Part shown: positions 17,356 through 32,595 of the stretch, one piece after another
How the letters are laid out: each line of letters begins with the position of its first letter
How positions within the stretch are numbered: position 1 is the first letter of the stretch
Source: Chlorocebus sabaeus
Lineage: Eukaryota > Chordata > Mammalia > Primates > Cercopithecidae
DNA: 64,000 nt
NCBI RefSeq assembly: GCF_047675955.1
Contig: NC_132910.1
Location: forward strand, 89,616,923 to 89,680,922
Direction of reading: 5' to 3'
Translations under genes and position numbers: made by a program
The notes under the pieces: generated by a model
Told to the model about the DNA's origin: nothing
What the model saw: the letters and a program-made list of their open reading frames with translations, nothing else
Database searches by the model: none

Positions 17356-18382
17356 ATGAAGATGAGAAAGAATCAATGAAAATATGCTGAAAACCCACAA
17401 GGCCAGAGTGTCTCTTCTCCTCCAAACAATCGCAATGTCTCTCCAGCAAGCGTGCAGAGCTGGACAGAGGATGAGATGGACAAATTGACAGAACTAGGCT
17501 TCAGGTAATGGGGGAAAAAAAACTCTGCTTAGCTAAAGGAAAATGTTGTAACCCAATGCAAAGAAGCTAAGAACCTTGATAAAAGATTAGAGGAGCTGCT
17601 AACTAGAATAACCAGTTTAGAGAGGAACATAAATGACCTGATGAAGCTGAAAATCACAGCACAAGAACTTCATGAAGCATATACAAGTATGAGTAGCCAA
17701 ATCGACCAAGTGAAAGAAAGGATATCAGAGTTTAAAGATCACCTTGCTGAAATAAGGCACGCAGACAAGATTAGAGAAAAAATAATGAAACAGAATGAAC
17801 AAAGCCTCCAAGAAATATGGGACTACATAAAAAGACCAAACTTACAATTGATTACAGTACATGAAGGAGACAGGAATAATAGAAACAAGCTGGAAAACAC
17901 ACTTCAGGATGTTATCCAGGAGCATTTCCCCAACCTAGCAAGACAAGACAACATGCAAATTCAGGAAATATAGGGAACACCACTAAGATACTCCACGAGA
18001 ACGTCAACCCCAAGACACATAATTTTCAGATTCTCAAAGGTTGAAATGAAGGAAAAATGTTAAAAGCAGCCAGAGAGAAAAGCCAGGTCACCTACAAGGG
18101 AAGCCCATCAGACTAACAGTAGACCTCTCAGCAGAAACCCTGCACACCAGAAAAGAGGGCCAATATTCAACATTCCTAAAGAAAAGAATTTTCAACCCAC
18201 AATTTCATATCCAGCCAAATTAAGCTTCATAAACAAAGGAGAAATAAAATCCTTTACAGACAAGCAAATACTGAGGGAACTCATCACCACCATGCCTACA
18301 TCGAAAGAGCTCCTGAAGGAAGCACTAAATATGGAAAGAAAAAAACAGCAGCAACCACTGCAAAAGCCACACCAAAATATAA
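17356..18382 (+). pseudogene. L1PB ORF1 pseudogene (coiled-coil RNA-binding protein)
   Basis: ORF1p is the trimeric RNA chaperone of the L1 particle. The probable start ATG at 17356 is followed by an in-frame TGA at codon 8. The best surviving piece is 17641-17973 (110 codons): a heptad-like coiled coil (MSSQIDQVKERISEFKDHL and on) running into the RNA-binding domain start (EHFPNLARQDN). After a stop at 17971-17973 the C-terminal domain is still readable in DNA to TAA at 18380-18382. A 63-base spacer follows, as in the family. Confidence 0.88.
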
Positions 18383-18445
18383 AGATTAATGATATTATGA
18401 AGAAACTGCATCAACTGGTGCGCAAAATAACCAGACAGCATCATG

Positions 18446-22637
<4,192 letters not shown>

Positions 22638-22862
22638 ACAGTGAGAACACATGGAAACAGAGAGGGGAGCAACACACACGAAGGGCCGTTAAGGGGTGGG
22701 GGGAAAGGGGAGGGAACTTAGACAATGAGTCAATAGGTGCAGCAAACCACCATGGAACATGTATATCTATGTAAAAAATCTGCAGGTTCTGCATATGTAT
22801 CCCAGAACTTGAAATAAATAAATCATTTAAAAAATCTTAAAAGAAAGAAAGAAAAATACCTT

Positions 22863-23409
22863 GAGGAGATAAATGTCACCTTTAAAAATAACCATTCTCC
22901 TAATTATTTTCCAACACTTCCTATGAGAAAAACATGTGCTGTGTTATCTAACTATGAGTTTTGAGTACTGAGGATCTTCTTCACAAAGTCACGGTGCATG
23001 ACAGGGTGAATATTTTCAGCCTAAGAAATAGGTAGAATGTCCTTTGCCAAATAGGAATAAAGAAAAGTGGAGGAAAAATTTATTCCCATTTATGTGCTTT
23101 ACTTTCTAATTAACAGCCACAATAGCATCAAAGAAAAACTCTCTTTTTTAGGGGAAAAATGCGATTCTGGAAAATTTGAAATTGTCTCTGGCAAAAGCAT
23201 GATGAGAGGGACCAAACATAGGATGCCAAGTTTCTGGCCATTCTCATTTCTCTTATATGACACCTAAGAAACCCAGTCGAATTCTCTATCCTTATGTATG
23301 AAGTTCTTTCCTTTATTTTATGGCACACGTAACTAGTGTATACAATTGTTTCCTCATAACACATGTTATTTATACACTAGGCTACTGTCATCTTCTAGAA
23401 GTGGAAATG
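22863..23409. other. Unclassified non-coding DNA
   Basis: About 550 bp after the L1PB target duplication. No repeat or supported gene recognised. Confidence 0.5.
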
Positions 23410-23537
23410 TATAGGGCTGAAATATATAGGCTCTGTATCTCTGCTCTCCCACTTAGTAAATTTAGATAAGTGGCTTCACCTCTCTAGGCTTCACTTTTCT
23501 TTTATGTAAAATAGAGCTTATAAAAATACGTATTTCA
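23410..23537 (+). mobile_element. MIR SINE, left half
   Basis: Carries the MIR core wording: 'ctcccacttagtaaattta', 'cacctctctaggcttcac', 'tatgtaaaatagagcttata'. It is cut at about 23537; the MIR tail resumes at about 23889. Confidence 0.7.
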
Positions 23538-23888
23538 AAAATTTCAAGACAAAAGTTTTCACATTTATCATTTCTGAAATCAGGATGTTCCTTACAATTG
23601 CGATCAGGCTAACCTGTAGTTGGGTTTTGCCCAAGAGGATTTTATCATGCTCCTGCCCAGAATTTTCTACCCTTCCTGAATCCAGTGCAAAGATTGAGCC
23701 ATGCAAGTGCTCTTGCTTTACCCTTCTGGGTGATGGATTTATTTTCATTTACCCTTATCCTGAAGGTAGAGATAGCCCTTTGTTGTCCTGGATTTATAGA
23801 AAGTTCTCCTATCTTAAATGATGTTTCTTTCTTTATATTGTATAAAATAACAGTGCATCTTACAGTTGAAGACTCTTAGGTGTGAAGA
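23538..23888. other. Unidentified 350-bp insert splitting a MIR
   Basis: Lies between two halves of one MIR, so it is probably an inserted element, but I do not recognise it. The ends show no clear terminal repeats, and the flanks ('atttca' left, 'tctca' right) give only a weak hint of a target duplication. It contains no credible reading frame. Confidence 0.45.
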
Positions 23889-24000
23889 ACTCTCTCAGAG
23901 GGTAGATGTGAGGAGTAAATAAGATCATGCATGAAAGAGCCAATAGCAGTGCATGCCACATGACAAGCACTCAACAAGTGCTGTCATTTCTGTCTTACTA
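23889..24000 (+). mobile_element. MIR SINE, right half
   Basis: Wording 'gtgaggagtaaataag', 'gacaagcactcaacaagtg' corresponds to the MIR tail that normally follows the sequence at 23410-23537. Confidence 0.6.
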
Positions 24001-25729
24001 TCAATATCTAGTTGTCGCTACACAGAGAAACACATTAGTTACTTAATTCTCTTAACCTATGTACAAAATGCAAGCCTCAAAATGAACCAATAATGCCTTT
24101 TAAACTAGACCAACTAAAGCAGTGCCCCTGTGAAATCCAGGGTAGCCATCACCTGTGGCTAGCGATGGCCTCCACAGGGCAAGACTCAAACTCAAGTCTA
24201 TTTTCCAGAAATGATCTTGCCAAATGTTTCAAATCCCCTCTGCTAGTTAAGACAGGCTTTACAGAAAGTGTTCCCATTTTTGTTAATGGAAAGAGGGATT
24301 TAATCTTGCAGAGTTCCTCCTTAACATGCTCAAAATGGACTCCCCGGAGTTCTACAGATGCTGCATCAGCAGGGCAGGCGGGCTGGCTGGCAAAGACGCA
24401 ATTCTCCTGGTATCCCAAAGACTAACTCGAAGGTCATGCTACTTTGCTAATTCAGTAAAATGTAATTACACTGCAAAAAGCTGGTTATTTTTTGTTCCTC
24501 TTATTGATGTACAAAGTTCTTGCAATTTAAATTGCTTAAACACCAGGGTGCTCACATACATACATATTCAGCGGCAGTGCATCTGCATCTATTCAAAGAG
24601 CTCTAGATTTGGGCTTGAGAAGGAACCAGTCAATATACACCATCTACAGCCAATGGCAATAATTTATCTTCCTTTTCTGGGTCCCAGCCCTTTTCCTCTG
24701 CCACTAAAGCATGCAGGAAGCAGCCCAGTGATGGCAGATTATGTATTACTTTCAGAGCTGCTTCATTGCACAACTCCAAGGGGTGCTATTCACATCACAG
24801 TCAGTGTGAACAGTGCCTCCTGGAGTTACACAGGCACTATTTGTGAGGCCATAAATGACAGCCCTGGTAATAGTAATTGGAGCTAAGGCAGGATCACATG
24901 GATTCTTTATAAACTAAAACATGCATTGAGGTTATTTGATAGTGTCCTGACTAATAAAATATCATACCTTAAAAACAAACAAATAAATAAGCAAATAAAT
25001 AACTTGAAACTATAGTAACCATGGTTTTATAATTACTATCTTTATGAAAGCGTATTACTTATCTATACAGTAAATAATCTAAAGGAGAACCTGTATAAGG
25101 CTTCCAGTGTTTAAAACAAACCAGCTTTTTTGTTTATAAGCCTCAACCTGATATGGGTGTAAGTGGTATAAAACACCAGAGGATTCATCCAGCCTCCAGT
25201 TTATCCGTCTGAGTTCTCTCTCTTTTCAAAAGCCTCCACAGAAGATCTTCACCTTCTATAGTTACTCATCTGAATGTCACTCCTCTTAAGGTCACAATTT
25301 CTTCCTGTTGTATAATAAAATCCATTCTTTTAACACTAAAGGCACTTTCTGAAGGTAAATCTTTAAGGAAGATAAAGACAGTTCTTGTTAGTGTAAAGTA
25401 GTTCACACTTCCAAATTTTAAGTCCTTGTTAAAGAAATCTGATAAATATGCCATACCTCCTGCCCCAAATAAGTTTCCCAGACTACTGTTTGGCAATATG
25501 TTCTCTAAAAATCCTAAATCATAGTTGGCCTTTTCTGAGTAACAATAAACTAAGTGCTCAAATATAATGAAATGTTATCCATCAAGCATTTCTTTCGCCA
25601 GGTTATTTGATATTCTATGATTCCTTTTTAATTAAACAGCCTGTAATGTCCCCCAACAATCCTGGATTTGAGATGAATGAAAAAGAAAGTCTGTACTTCC
25701 TAGTTTACCTTCTCTAATATTAAACTTCA
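24001..25729. other. Repeat-poor DNA with one long open frame
   Basis: No transposon recognised over 1.7 kb. It contains a 186-codon frame on + (24326-24886) that overlaps no known repeat. The predicted product is cysteine-rich without a domain I know, and I see no promoter, Kozak-type start or splice framework. The 3' part near 24830-24885 has homeodomain-like core motifs (ATAAATGACAG, TAATTG). I treat it as non-coding, with a possible conserved element. Confidence 0.4.
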
Positions 25730-26377
25730 GAGAATGGAGTGGGTACACTCCTTCCTTTTTGGCAGAACAAGTAGGCACCCACGCCACAGTAGGAATAGCT
25801 CCCAGGGCCCAAGGGTGTCATAGCACAAGCAGGGTGAAAGATTGTTCCCATGAGGGGACAGCCTGTATGGAACATCAGAGCTATAGTAGTGGGAGGAGCA
25901 GCCCTCAACGTGGAGTCAGAGCCTGATAAGTATGTAATATGCAGTGTTGAAGTCCTCACAAGGGCAGGAGGGCATCCACAGGGGTGGCCTGGTACAAGGT
26001 ATCAGGAGGGTATGAGTAGGATAATAAGGGTTTTCAGCTGATGGAGGAAAGAGGAAGTGGTATTGAGGTGTCGGAGCCTAACCAGGGTGAAGGTGAAGGA
26101 AATGGCAGTGGAGATGGGAAACTGGTTACATACAAAGGATGATCAAATATGTAAATAACTAGATAAGGATGGTAGGTTCCAGGTTTCTCATTATTGGAGA
26201 AGTGGATTTCAAATATGGAAAAGAAGAAAACTAGAATGATCTTTGTAATGGTGAGTGAGAACTGGTGGTATCCATGTGAACCCATGTTTTTCAATATATG
26301 TAGAGAAAAAAGAAATAAATATAATGTAAATATGCATTTGAATATGTGGGATGGGGTCAATGAGATGGTATCTGTGA

Positions 26378-26443
26378 ATATATATTATATACAATACATA
26401 TATACACACACATACACATATACATATACATACACACACACAT
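26378..26443 (+). repeat. AT/CA-rich microsatellite
   Basis: Alternating TATA and ACAC units, inside the old LINE-like repeat. Confidence 0.85.
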
Positions 26444-26522
26444 TCCATAAGGCTGGGAGGTATATGCCAACAGCAACAGTATGCCTGTTGCCCAGACCTG
26501 GGTCCCTAAATACCATTCTTTA

Positions 26523-26527
26523 CAAAA

Positions 26528-26559
<32 letters not shown>
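26523..26559 (+). repeat. Poly(A) followed by (CA)n
   Basis: About 21 A then a short CA run, also inside the old LINE-like repeat. Confidence 0.9.
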
Positions 26560-26562
<3 letters not shown>

Positions 26563-27325
26563 ACTGGAACCATTTGGAGACCTGTCTGAATATAGGACTG
26601 GGGCAATGTACCTGACAAACATGTCTAACCTATATCATGAGAAAATATCAAACAAACTGAGACTGAAGGACATTCTATAAAATAAATGGCCTGCAATCTT
26701 CAAAAATATCGAGGTCATGAAAGTCAAGGAAAGTCTGGGAAACTCTTCTAGACTGAGAGAGACTAAAGAGATATGACAACCAGATAAAACACATAATTCT
26801 GAACTAGATGATTCTCTATAAAGGATATTATTGAGGCAATTGACAAAACTTGAATGGAGTCAGAAGATTAAATAGTGGCAATGTATCAATATTAATTTTC
26901 TCTATTTGATGCTTATGCTATGTTTATGTAGGATAGTCTTTGTAGGAAACAATATACTAAACATTAACATTGTATCTATGTTAAGTTTCCTGAATTTGAC
27001 CTTTGTTCTGTGATTATAAAAGAGAATATCTTTGTTCTAAGGAGATGCATACTGACATGTTTTGAGGTGAAGTGTTACGATGTATACAGTTTAATCTCAA
27101 ATGTTTCAGAAAAAAATATTTATAATAGTAAAGCATACACACTCACATATATAACATGTGTGTGCGTGGAGAGAGAAAGGGAGAGTGAGAGCACAAATTT
27201 GCCAGTGTGAATAATTAACGAGCCTAGATGAAGAATATGTACAGATTCCTTTTGCTCTTTTGGAACTCTTTTAGGATTGAAATTTTTTTCAAAATAAAAA
27301 TTTCAACAATAAAATAGCAAAGCAA

Positions 27326-27525
27326 ACTGAAAATCACCTCGATCATGCTTCCCAATCTTAGTGGCATCTCTGAATTCCCAGGGGTGCTTTGTATAAACTA
27401 AAGATTCCTGGCATACACCCCACATTTACAAATCAAAATCTCTGAGAATTCTGACTAGAAAGTTTTCAAAGTTTCTCAGGCGTCTGAATGCATCTCATCT
27501 ACTGACCAGCATTGGGAGCCACTAA
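27326..27525. mobile_element. Possible hAT (MER5/Charlie-like) relic
   Basis: Wording such as 'ttagtggcatctctgaat', 'cccaggggtgctttgtat', 'aatcaaaatctctgag' and 'gggagccacta' resembles short hAT non-autonomous elements. Termini are not clear, so the call is tentative. Confidence 0.35.
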
Positions 27526-27529
27526 TCTG

Positions 27530-27662
27530 TCTCCCTCATTTTACAAATGAAGAAACTGAGACCCCAGGAGGTTATGGAACTTGCTTAAGGCCACATTGAT
27601 AGGTAATGACAGACAGATCAGAATCTAGGTCTCCTAACTCCCAGCCCACATTTCTTTGATCA
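27530..27662 (+). mobile_element. MIR SINE
   Basis: Contains 'cattttacaaatgaagaaac', 'ggaacttgcttaaggccac' and 'gaatctaggtctcctaact', the 3' half of the MIR core in forward orientation. Confidence 0.75.
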
Positions 27663-28776
27663 CAATTCATAAAGGGATGCCCTGCAGTGGGATTGCTTTT
27701 AAAAATGTATATATATTGCTCTTTATAGTTTTCTCAACTTAAAATGTTGTTGAGTTCGACCCCAAAGCTTCCTAGAGAGCTCTGCAATGCGATTGTGACT
27801 ATCCTCAGAGCACAGAGCTAAGTTGGAGACCTCATCTTGGAAAATATATAAACTGGTTTTTAACCATCTTTTTCAAGACAAAACGTCAAGCCTTTTAATA
27901 TTTGCTAGTTAATGGGTTTCATCCCTAAAGGAAATAAAAGCAGTTGGAAGAAAGAAGTGGGGCAAGCAAGTAAAGAACCTATGTTGATGAAGATAATCTC
28001 TGATGAAGACTCAACTAGCTTGACTGAAGCATTACTCTTCCCCTCTCTCTAGAATGCAGAAGCAATTCTGTCAAAGAAACTATGCATTTGCACTGGAATC
28101 TTATGGTAAAATATCTGTGTATTTCCTAGCAAGCATCTCTTCTCATGAGAAACAGGGAAAGGATAAATTACATCAGTTTATTCTTTTGATTCTCTCTGCT
28201 GAGCCAGTTCCTGCTTCAGTGAGAGAAACCTTATAATCAGATTTGTGCAAGTATTTCTGTCCAGACTTGCTGAGCTTTGTCAGCACAAAATGTTCACAAA
28301 CTGCTAACATACAGTAGTATTTTTTTCTGTCGATTTGTGCAGTATCATTTAATTTCACTTTTTTCCACCTATAGACCATATATTTTATTCCCAAGCAGAG
28401 AAAAGGAAAAGCTACTCACCTAGGAAACCCACTATCCTCTCATCACATAAGAATCTGGAGACCACAGAATTCAGTTAACATGAGTGGAGTTAAAGAAATC
28501 AAGACCCACTTCCTGACAGTTGAATAAGTGTGGAATTCACAACAGCAAAATATTTCTACTAACTTGGATACACTTAAGGTAACACACTAAATAGGATTGT
28601 TAAGCATTATATTTGAGCCAGAAGTGAGTCCACCAGCTAATTCCACTACCTACTCACTCAGCTACATCACAATCTTGGATTTTCCCCGAAACCATCATAA
28701 GTTGGGATATTTGTAGCAGGGGAATGGGGCAATGCCATGCCAATAGTCAGTGATAACCTGTATTTCCAAGAAAGTA
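27663..28776. other. Unclassified non-coding DNA
   Basis: About 1.1 kb without a recognised repeat or gene. Small frames (28054-28236, 28173-28394 on the other strand) have no supporting features. Confidence 0.5.
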
Positions 28777-29134
28777 CAGGCAGTCCTCGACCTACCATGG
28801 TTTGACTTGCAATGGTTTAACTTGGGATATTTTGACTTTATGATGACACTTTCTGCTGTGTACATTAGTAGTCAGTACCTATAATCACTTTGTTTTACAC
28901 TTTTAGTGCTGTAGTCAACAAGTCACATGAGATATTCAACATTTTATTAGGAAATGGGCTTTGTATTAGATGATTTGCCCAACTGTAAACTAATGCAAGC
29001 ACTTTTAAGGCAGGCTAAGCTAAACTAAGATATTCGGTAGGTTAGGTGTATTAAATGCATTTTGACTTAACAGTATTTTCAACTTATGATGGGCTGATTG
29101 AGATGTAACCCCATGATAAGTCAAGGAGCATCTA
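28777..29134 (+). mobile_element. Tigger-family MITE (Tc1/mariner superfamily)
   Basis: Begins 'caggcagtcctcgacctac' and ends 'agtcaaggagcatcta', inverted relatives of the Tigger-type terminal repeat, with TA on each side (28775-28776, 29135-29136) as the target duplication. Internal wording ('gagatattcaacattttatt', 'cggtaggttaggtgtatta') is the same throughout the family. 358 bp, no transposase. Confidence 0.8.
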
Positions 29135-29169
29135 TATTATCAATCCAACCAAATATCCTCCTCATTGCT

Positions 29170-29510
29170 GAGGTCAGAAGTCTGGGACTTCTCTTCCCTC
29201 TTACGTAATAAGTCTTAAGGTTTTGTAATTGTGACTTTTCCTTTTCTCACAGATCTAACCTGTCTCTTCTGTTTCTACTGCTTGGGTCAGTCTATCAACT
29301 ATCTTTGATTTAACACTTTGAATAGCATTCTAATGTGCTTCCATGTCATTAGTCTCTCCACTTTCCATCCATTCTTTATGATGCTACTGAGTTAGCTTCT
29401 TTAAAATATAGATTTGATTATCTATATACTTAATCAAAAGACTTCTATGGCCCCCTGTGATCTACAGAATAAAGCCCAGCTCTTTGCACAGCTTCCTACC
29501 CCTTTGCAAA
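29170..29510 (+). mobile_element. L2-like LINE fragment
   Basis: Wording 'gatttgattatctatatact', 'gacttctatggccccctgtg', 'cagaataaagcccagctctt' follows the L2 3' region in forward orientation. It is strongly diverged. Confidence 0.5.
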
Positions 29511-30605
29511 ACACATTCCCTCAACACACAAGAAATCAATCACTTGGTGCTTCGGTACTTTAGGACTTTTGGTAACATGAGGGACTGAAACCTTATTAAT
29601 ATAAATGGGCTCACATCTCACAAGGAACATGTAAATGCTGATTAAAAGATCCAAATATATATCTCACCTCAAAAGAAAGAACAGTAAGAGCTGGGTTGGG
29701 GAAACAATAAGGAATGGTAAAGCCTGTGTAGTAAGCAGAGGATGCTTTCCAGCCATATAAAAGGGTTTCAGCCCCAGATAAGGACTGTAGAGGGTAAGAG
29801 TTGAGTGTCTACCCACCACATATGGAGAAAATATGTAGCTTTGGCCCATGTGAAAGGAAAATGGACCTAAAACACTGAATGAGTTCAACATCCTCTAAGG
29901 TCTGGTCTATCTGTGGAAATGAGACTACAAAAATTCTAACCATTAGCCCAGAGGAAGCTGTAAGAAAGGCTGCCATTTGATCAGGCCGCCATTTGATCAG
30001 GCCAGTGTGAGAGGGAAGGTTCCAATCAGAAATCAAAACCTCAGGGCCATGCCAGAATGGGTTTCGTTCTAAATTTGCATTGCCTGTGTTGTAAAGAAAC
30101 CCCAAAATAAACATTAATCTAGGCTGTGAAATCCACAGAGCCCAGGCAGAAGCAAATAGGAAGCTATTCAGTGAGGACATGTCTACAATTCAATGCTCAT
30201 GGACATTTTCCAAACAAAAAAAAAAACACACAGAAGATGATTTTTCCAACAAAATATTACAAACCCTAGGAAAAAGCAATCCACCATGAGCCAGGGAAGA
30301 TGCAACAATTGAGAAAGTAGTTCACCAAAAACTGGAGGTAGTATAACAATCTGATAAAAGGAAAGAATATAGAGTTTGACTGGACATCATCAGACTAGTC
30401 TTGGAAACCAAAAACTACCAAAACAAAGGCAACTGTTCTTTGAAAAGTTGTCTCTTTCAGGGCCCATGTGCTATCTTGATGTGGCTTCTTAGTGTACATT
30501 TCTTTAATTCTCTGTTCCCTTCAGATTACCTTTATCTACTTAAAAATAATAACTCTTTGCTCCTTACTTCCATTTGAATGTATTCTTCCATATGCCATAT
30601 GGAAC
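29511..30605. other. Unclassified DNA with a 16-17 bp tandem duplication
   Basis: No known repeat. A small perfect tandem copy of 'gccatttgatcaggcc' lies at about 29971-30003. Antisense frames of 75 and 123 codons overlap here without domains. Confidence 0.5.
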
Positions 30606-30695
30606 CCAGTATAGCTTAGTGTTGTAACATTAGATTCTGTGATTAAAATTTCTGAATTTGCCTTGATTCTGCCACTTACTGGCTGGATGATCTTC
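30606..30695 (+). mobile_element. MIR SINE, left half
   Basis: 'cagtatagcttagtg' and 'ttctgccacttactggctgg' are MIR 5' and core signatures. The MIR continues after the Alu at 31023. Confidence 0.75.
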
Positions 30696-30702
30696 AACTT
30701 TC

Positions 30703-30710
<8 letters not shown>

Positions 30711-30733
<23 letters not shown>

Positions 30734-31022
30734 GTCTTTTTTGAGAGAAGTCTCACTCTTGTCTCCCAGGTTTCAGTGCAATGGGTCAATCTCAGCTCAC
30801 TGCAACCTCCGCCTCCCGGGTTAAAACGATTCTCCTGCCTCTGCCTCCTAGGTAGCTGGGATTAAAGTGCCTGTCATCATGTCTGGATAATTTTCTGTAT
30901 TTTTAGTAGAGACGGGGTCTCATCATGTTAGTCAGGCTGGTCTCAAACTCCTGACCTCGTGATCCGCCCACCTCGGCCTCCCAAAGTGCTGGGATTACAG
31001 GCGTGAGCCACCGCGCCCAGCC
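30711..31022 (-). mobile_element. Alu inserted in a MIR
   Basis: Antisense Alu: poly(T) at left, intact 5' end (reverse complement of GGCTGGGCGC) at 31022. An imperfect 15-bp target duplication lies at 30696-30710 (AACTTTCCCTCTTTT) and 31023-31037 (AACTTCGCCTCTTTT). AluS-like by eye. Confidence 0.93.
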
Positions 31023-31165
31023 AACTTCGCCTCTTTTTGAAGTCTCTTGCTTGTAAAGTAAGGATAATGGTTTGTATCTAGCAGGATTGATGAAGAGATC
31101 TGATGACATAGCACTGTAAAGCTCTCTGCCTAGGACCTGGCACAGAAAAGTAATAAATAAATGTT
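31023..31165 (+). mobile_element. MIR SINE, right half
   Basis: Continues the MIR of 30606-30695: 'ttgtaaagtaaggataat', 'acctggcacagaaaagtaat', 'aaataaatgttattc'. Confidence 0.7.
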
Positions 31166-31184
31166 ATTCATTATTATTCTTACA

Positions 31185-31375
31185 AATTACCTTGCACACA
31201 TTATCATATATCCTTGCAACAATTTTGTAAAAAAATATTACCTCTGTGTTACATATTGGGAAACAGTTCATGGAGGTTAAATAATATTCTTGAGATAATA
31301 TTGCTAGTAGGTAGTGGAGCTTGAGCATGAACCCAGATCTCTTTGACTCTGAGACCTATGTGGTCAACCTCTACA
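31185..31375 (+). mobile_element. Second MIR-type SINE (MIR/MIR3-like)
   Basis: 'ttgcaacaattttgtaaaaa', 'gttaaataatattcttgag', 'tgctagtaggtagtggagc', 'tgaacccagatctctttgac' match the MIR core in order. Confidence 0.65.
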
Positions 31376-31509
31376 TGATACTGTACTGATAAAACTATTC
31401 ATGAGCCCAAAATGATCACCCACAACCTTGTCTGCTAACTCTAGGATTCACCACTGACAGGCAACAATTTCTCTATGGCTTAATTTAAATTCATTTATTT
31501 GCTGAACTT

Positions 31510-31615
31510 ATCATGCTTCTAATATGAGTCTAAGCACTGCATAAGGCATGGAGGTCTACAGCAGGGAGCAACGCTGCTACAATCTAGTGAGATAATCAGA
31601 CAGTACCTACCCTAA

Positions 31616-31646
<31 letters not shown>

Positions 31647-32235
31647 TGTATGTGTGTATGTTTAAAATTGTAAAGAGTATTGCGAAAAATATCACAGGGC
31701 ACAGTAACAGGGTGACAAGTGAAATCTCCCTTAACAAGAGTGTCACAGAAAGGCATCTGCCAGAAGATAAAATTTAGGCTGACACTTTTAAAGTGTTTAA
31801 AGGAGCCAACATGTGAGGAACAAAAGGCAGAGTAATCATGTGCAGCGGCCGTAATGTGGAATTGCCTAGGCACATTGGAGGAATGCAGCAATGCTGGAGC
31901 CGCTGAGGACAGGGGATCTGAGGAGAGAGAGCAAGCAAGGGAGAAGAGTGATGAAGGAAAAAGGAGCTGAGTGGTCATGGAGGCCCATGTTGTGGAGTTC
32001 AGATTATACATTAAGAGCAATGAGAAACCACTGAAATTTTTTAAGTAGAAGAATGACATGATCTGATAGTACTTTTTAAAAAATTACTCCAACTGGAGAA
32101 TGGGCTTAACAGATAACATGCTACAAATGAAGAAACCAAGTAGGAAGCAATGGCAATACATCAGTAGTGATAGGAGAGTAACAGAGAGAAATGAGTAGAG
32201 GCAAGATATATTTTTGAGAGAAAATGAAGAACAGT
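31510..32235 (-). mobile_element. L2 LINE fragment, antisense
   Basis: Reads as the reverse complement of the L2 3' region: 'ggatctgaggagagagagc', 'aatgagaaaccactgaaat', 'gaatgacatgatctgatag'. L2 is an ancient CR1-clade LINE. An (AG)n microsatellite interrupts its start. Confidence 0.7.
31618..31661 (+). repeat. (AG)n and (GT)n microsatellite
   Basis: About 14 AG units followed by a short GTGTATGTGTGTATG run. Confidence 0.95.
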
Positions 32236-32454
32236 GCTGTTAGATTGAAGAGATTCTGACATAATAGGCTCTCACCCATTCAAGAGTAGGCCTAATACAT
32301 CTTGAGTCACTGCTTAGTCAATGATTGGCTTCCTCTGAGTTCTGTGTCTATTCCCAACCAACCAGCTATGATCAGGGACCAGAGGCAGCATGAGTGGTAA
32401 TCGTTGGAGAGGCTGTGGATGAAGCAGGCTCTACGAAAAAATGTCACATTTCCT
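32236..32454. other. Unclassified stretch
   Basis: No repeat or gene recognised between two L2 pieces of opposite orientation. Confidence 0.45.
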
Positions 32455-32595
32455 CTATTCCATCTCATCTCCCATACTAGAGAGTAAGCTCTTCGTGACA
32501 TGGATTTTTATCTTGTCAAATTTTACCCCCACATCAATTAACAATGTTTTTTACATAGTATGTGCTTGATAAATATATTTTCAATTAAACTAAAT
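32455..32595 (+). mobile_element. L2 3' end
   Basis: 'actagagagtaagctcttcg', 'catggatttttatcttgtc' and 'agtatgtgcttgataaatat' are the terminal L2 signature ('...actgtaagctc...', '...gtgctcaataaat'). Confidence 0.7.

Larger units (their letters stand above)
25730..27305 (+). mobile_element. Ancient LINE-like 3' region
   Basis: From about 26050 the wording ('aactagataaggatggtagg', 'cattccataaggctgggagg', 'gtccctaaataccattcttt', 'aggacattctataaaataa', 'tcaaaataaaaatttcaaca') corresponds to an old high-copy repeat tail I associate with L1M-group elements; I do not assert the subfamily. It ends in an A-rich stretch near 27300. Internal AT/CA microsatellites occur at the positions where this repeat often carries them. 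The left edge is uncertain. Confidence 0.5.

Noticed and set aside
26194..26589. 131-codon plus-strand frame with Tyr-Thr repeats
   Set aside because: Produced by the AT/CA microsatellite and a poly(A) run.
29121..29140. Possible independent stem-loop RNA gene at the Tigger end
   Set aside because: The inverted termini are explained by the DNA transposon.
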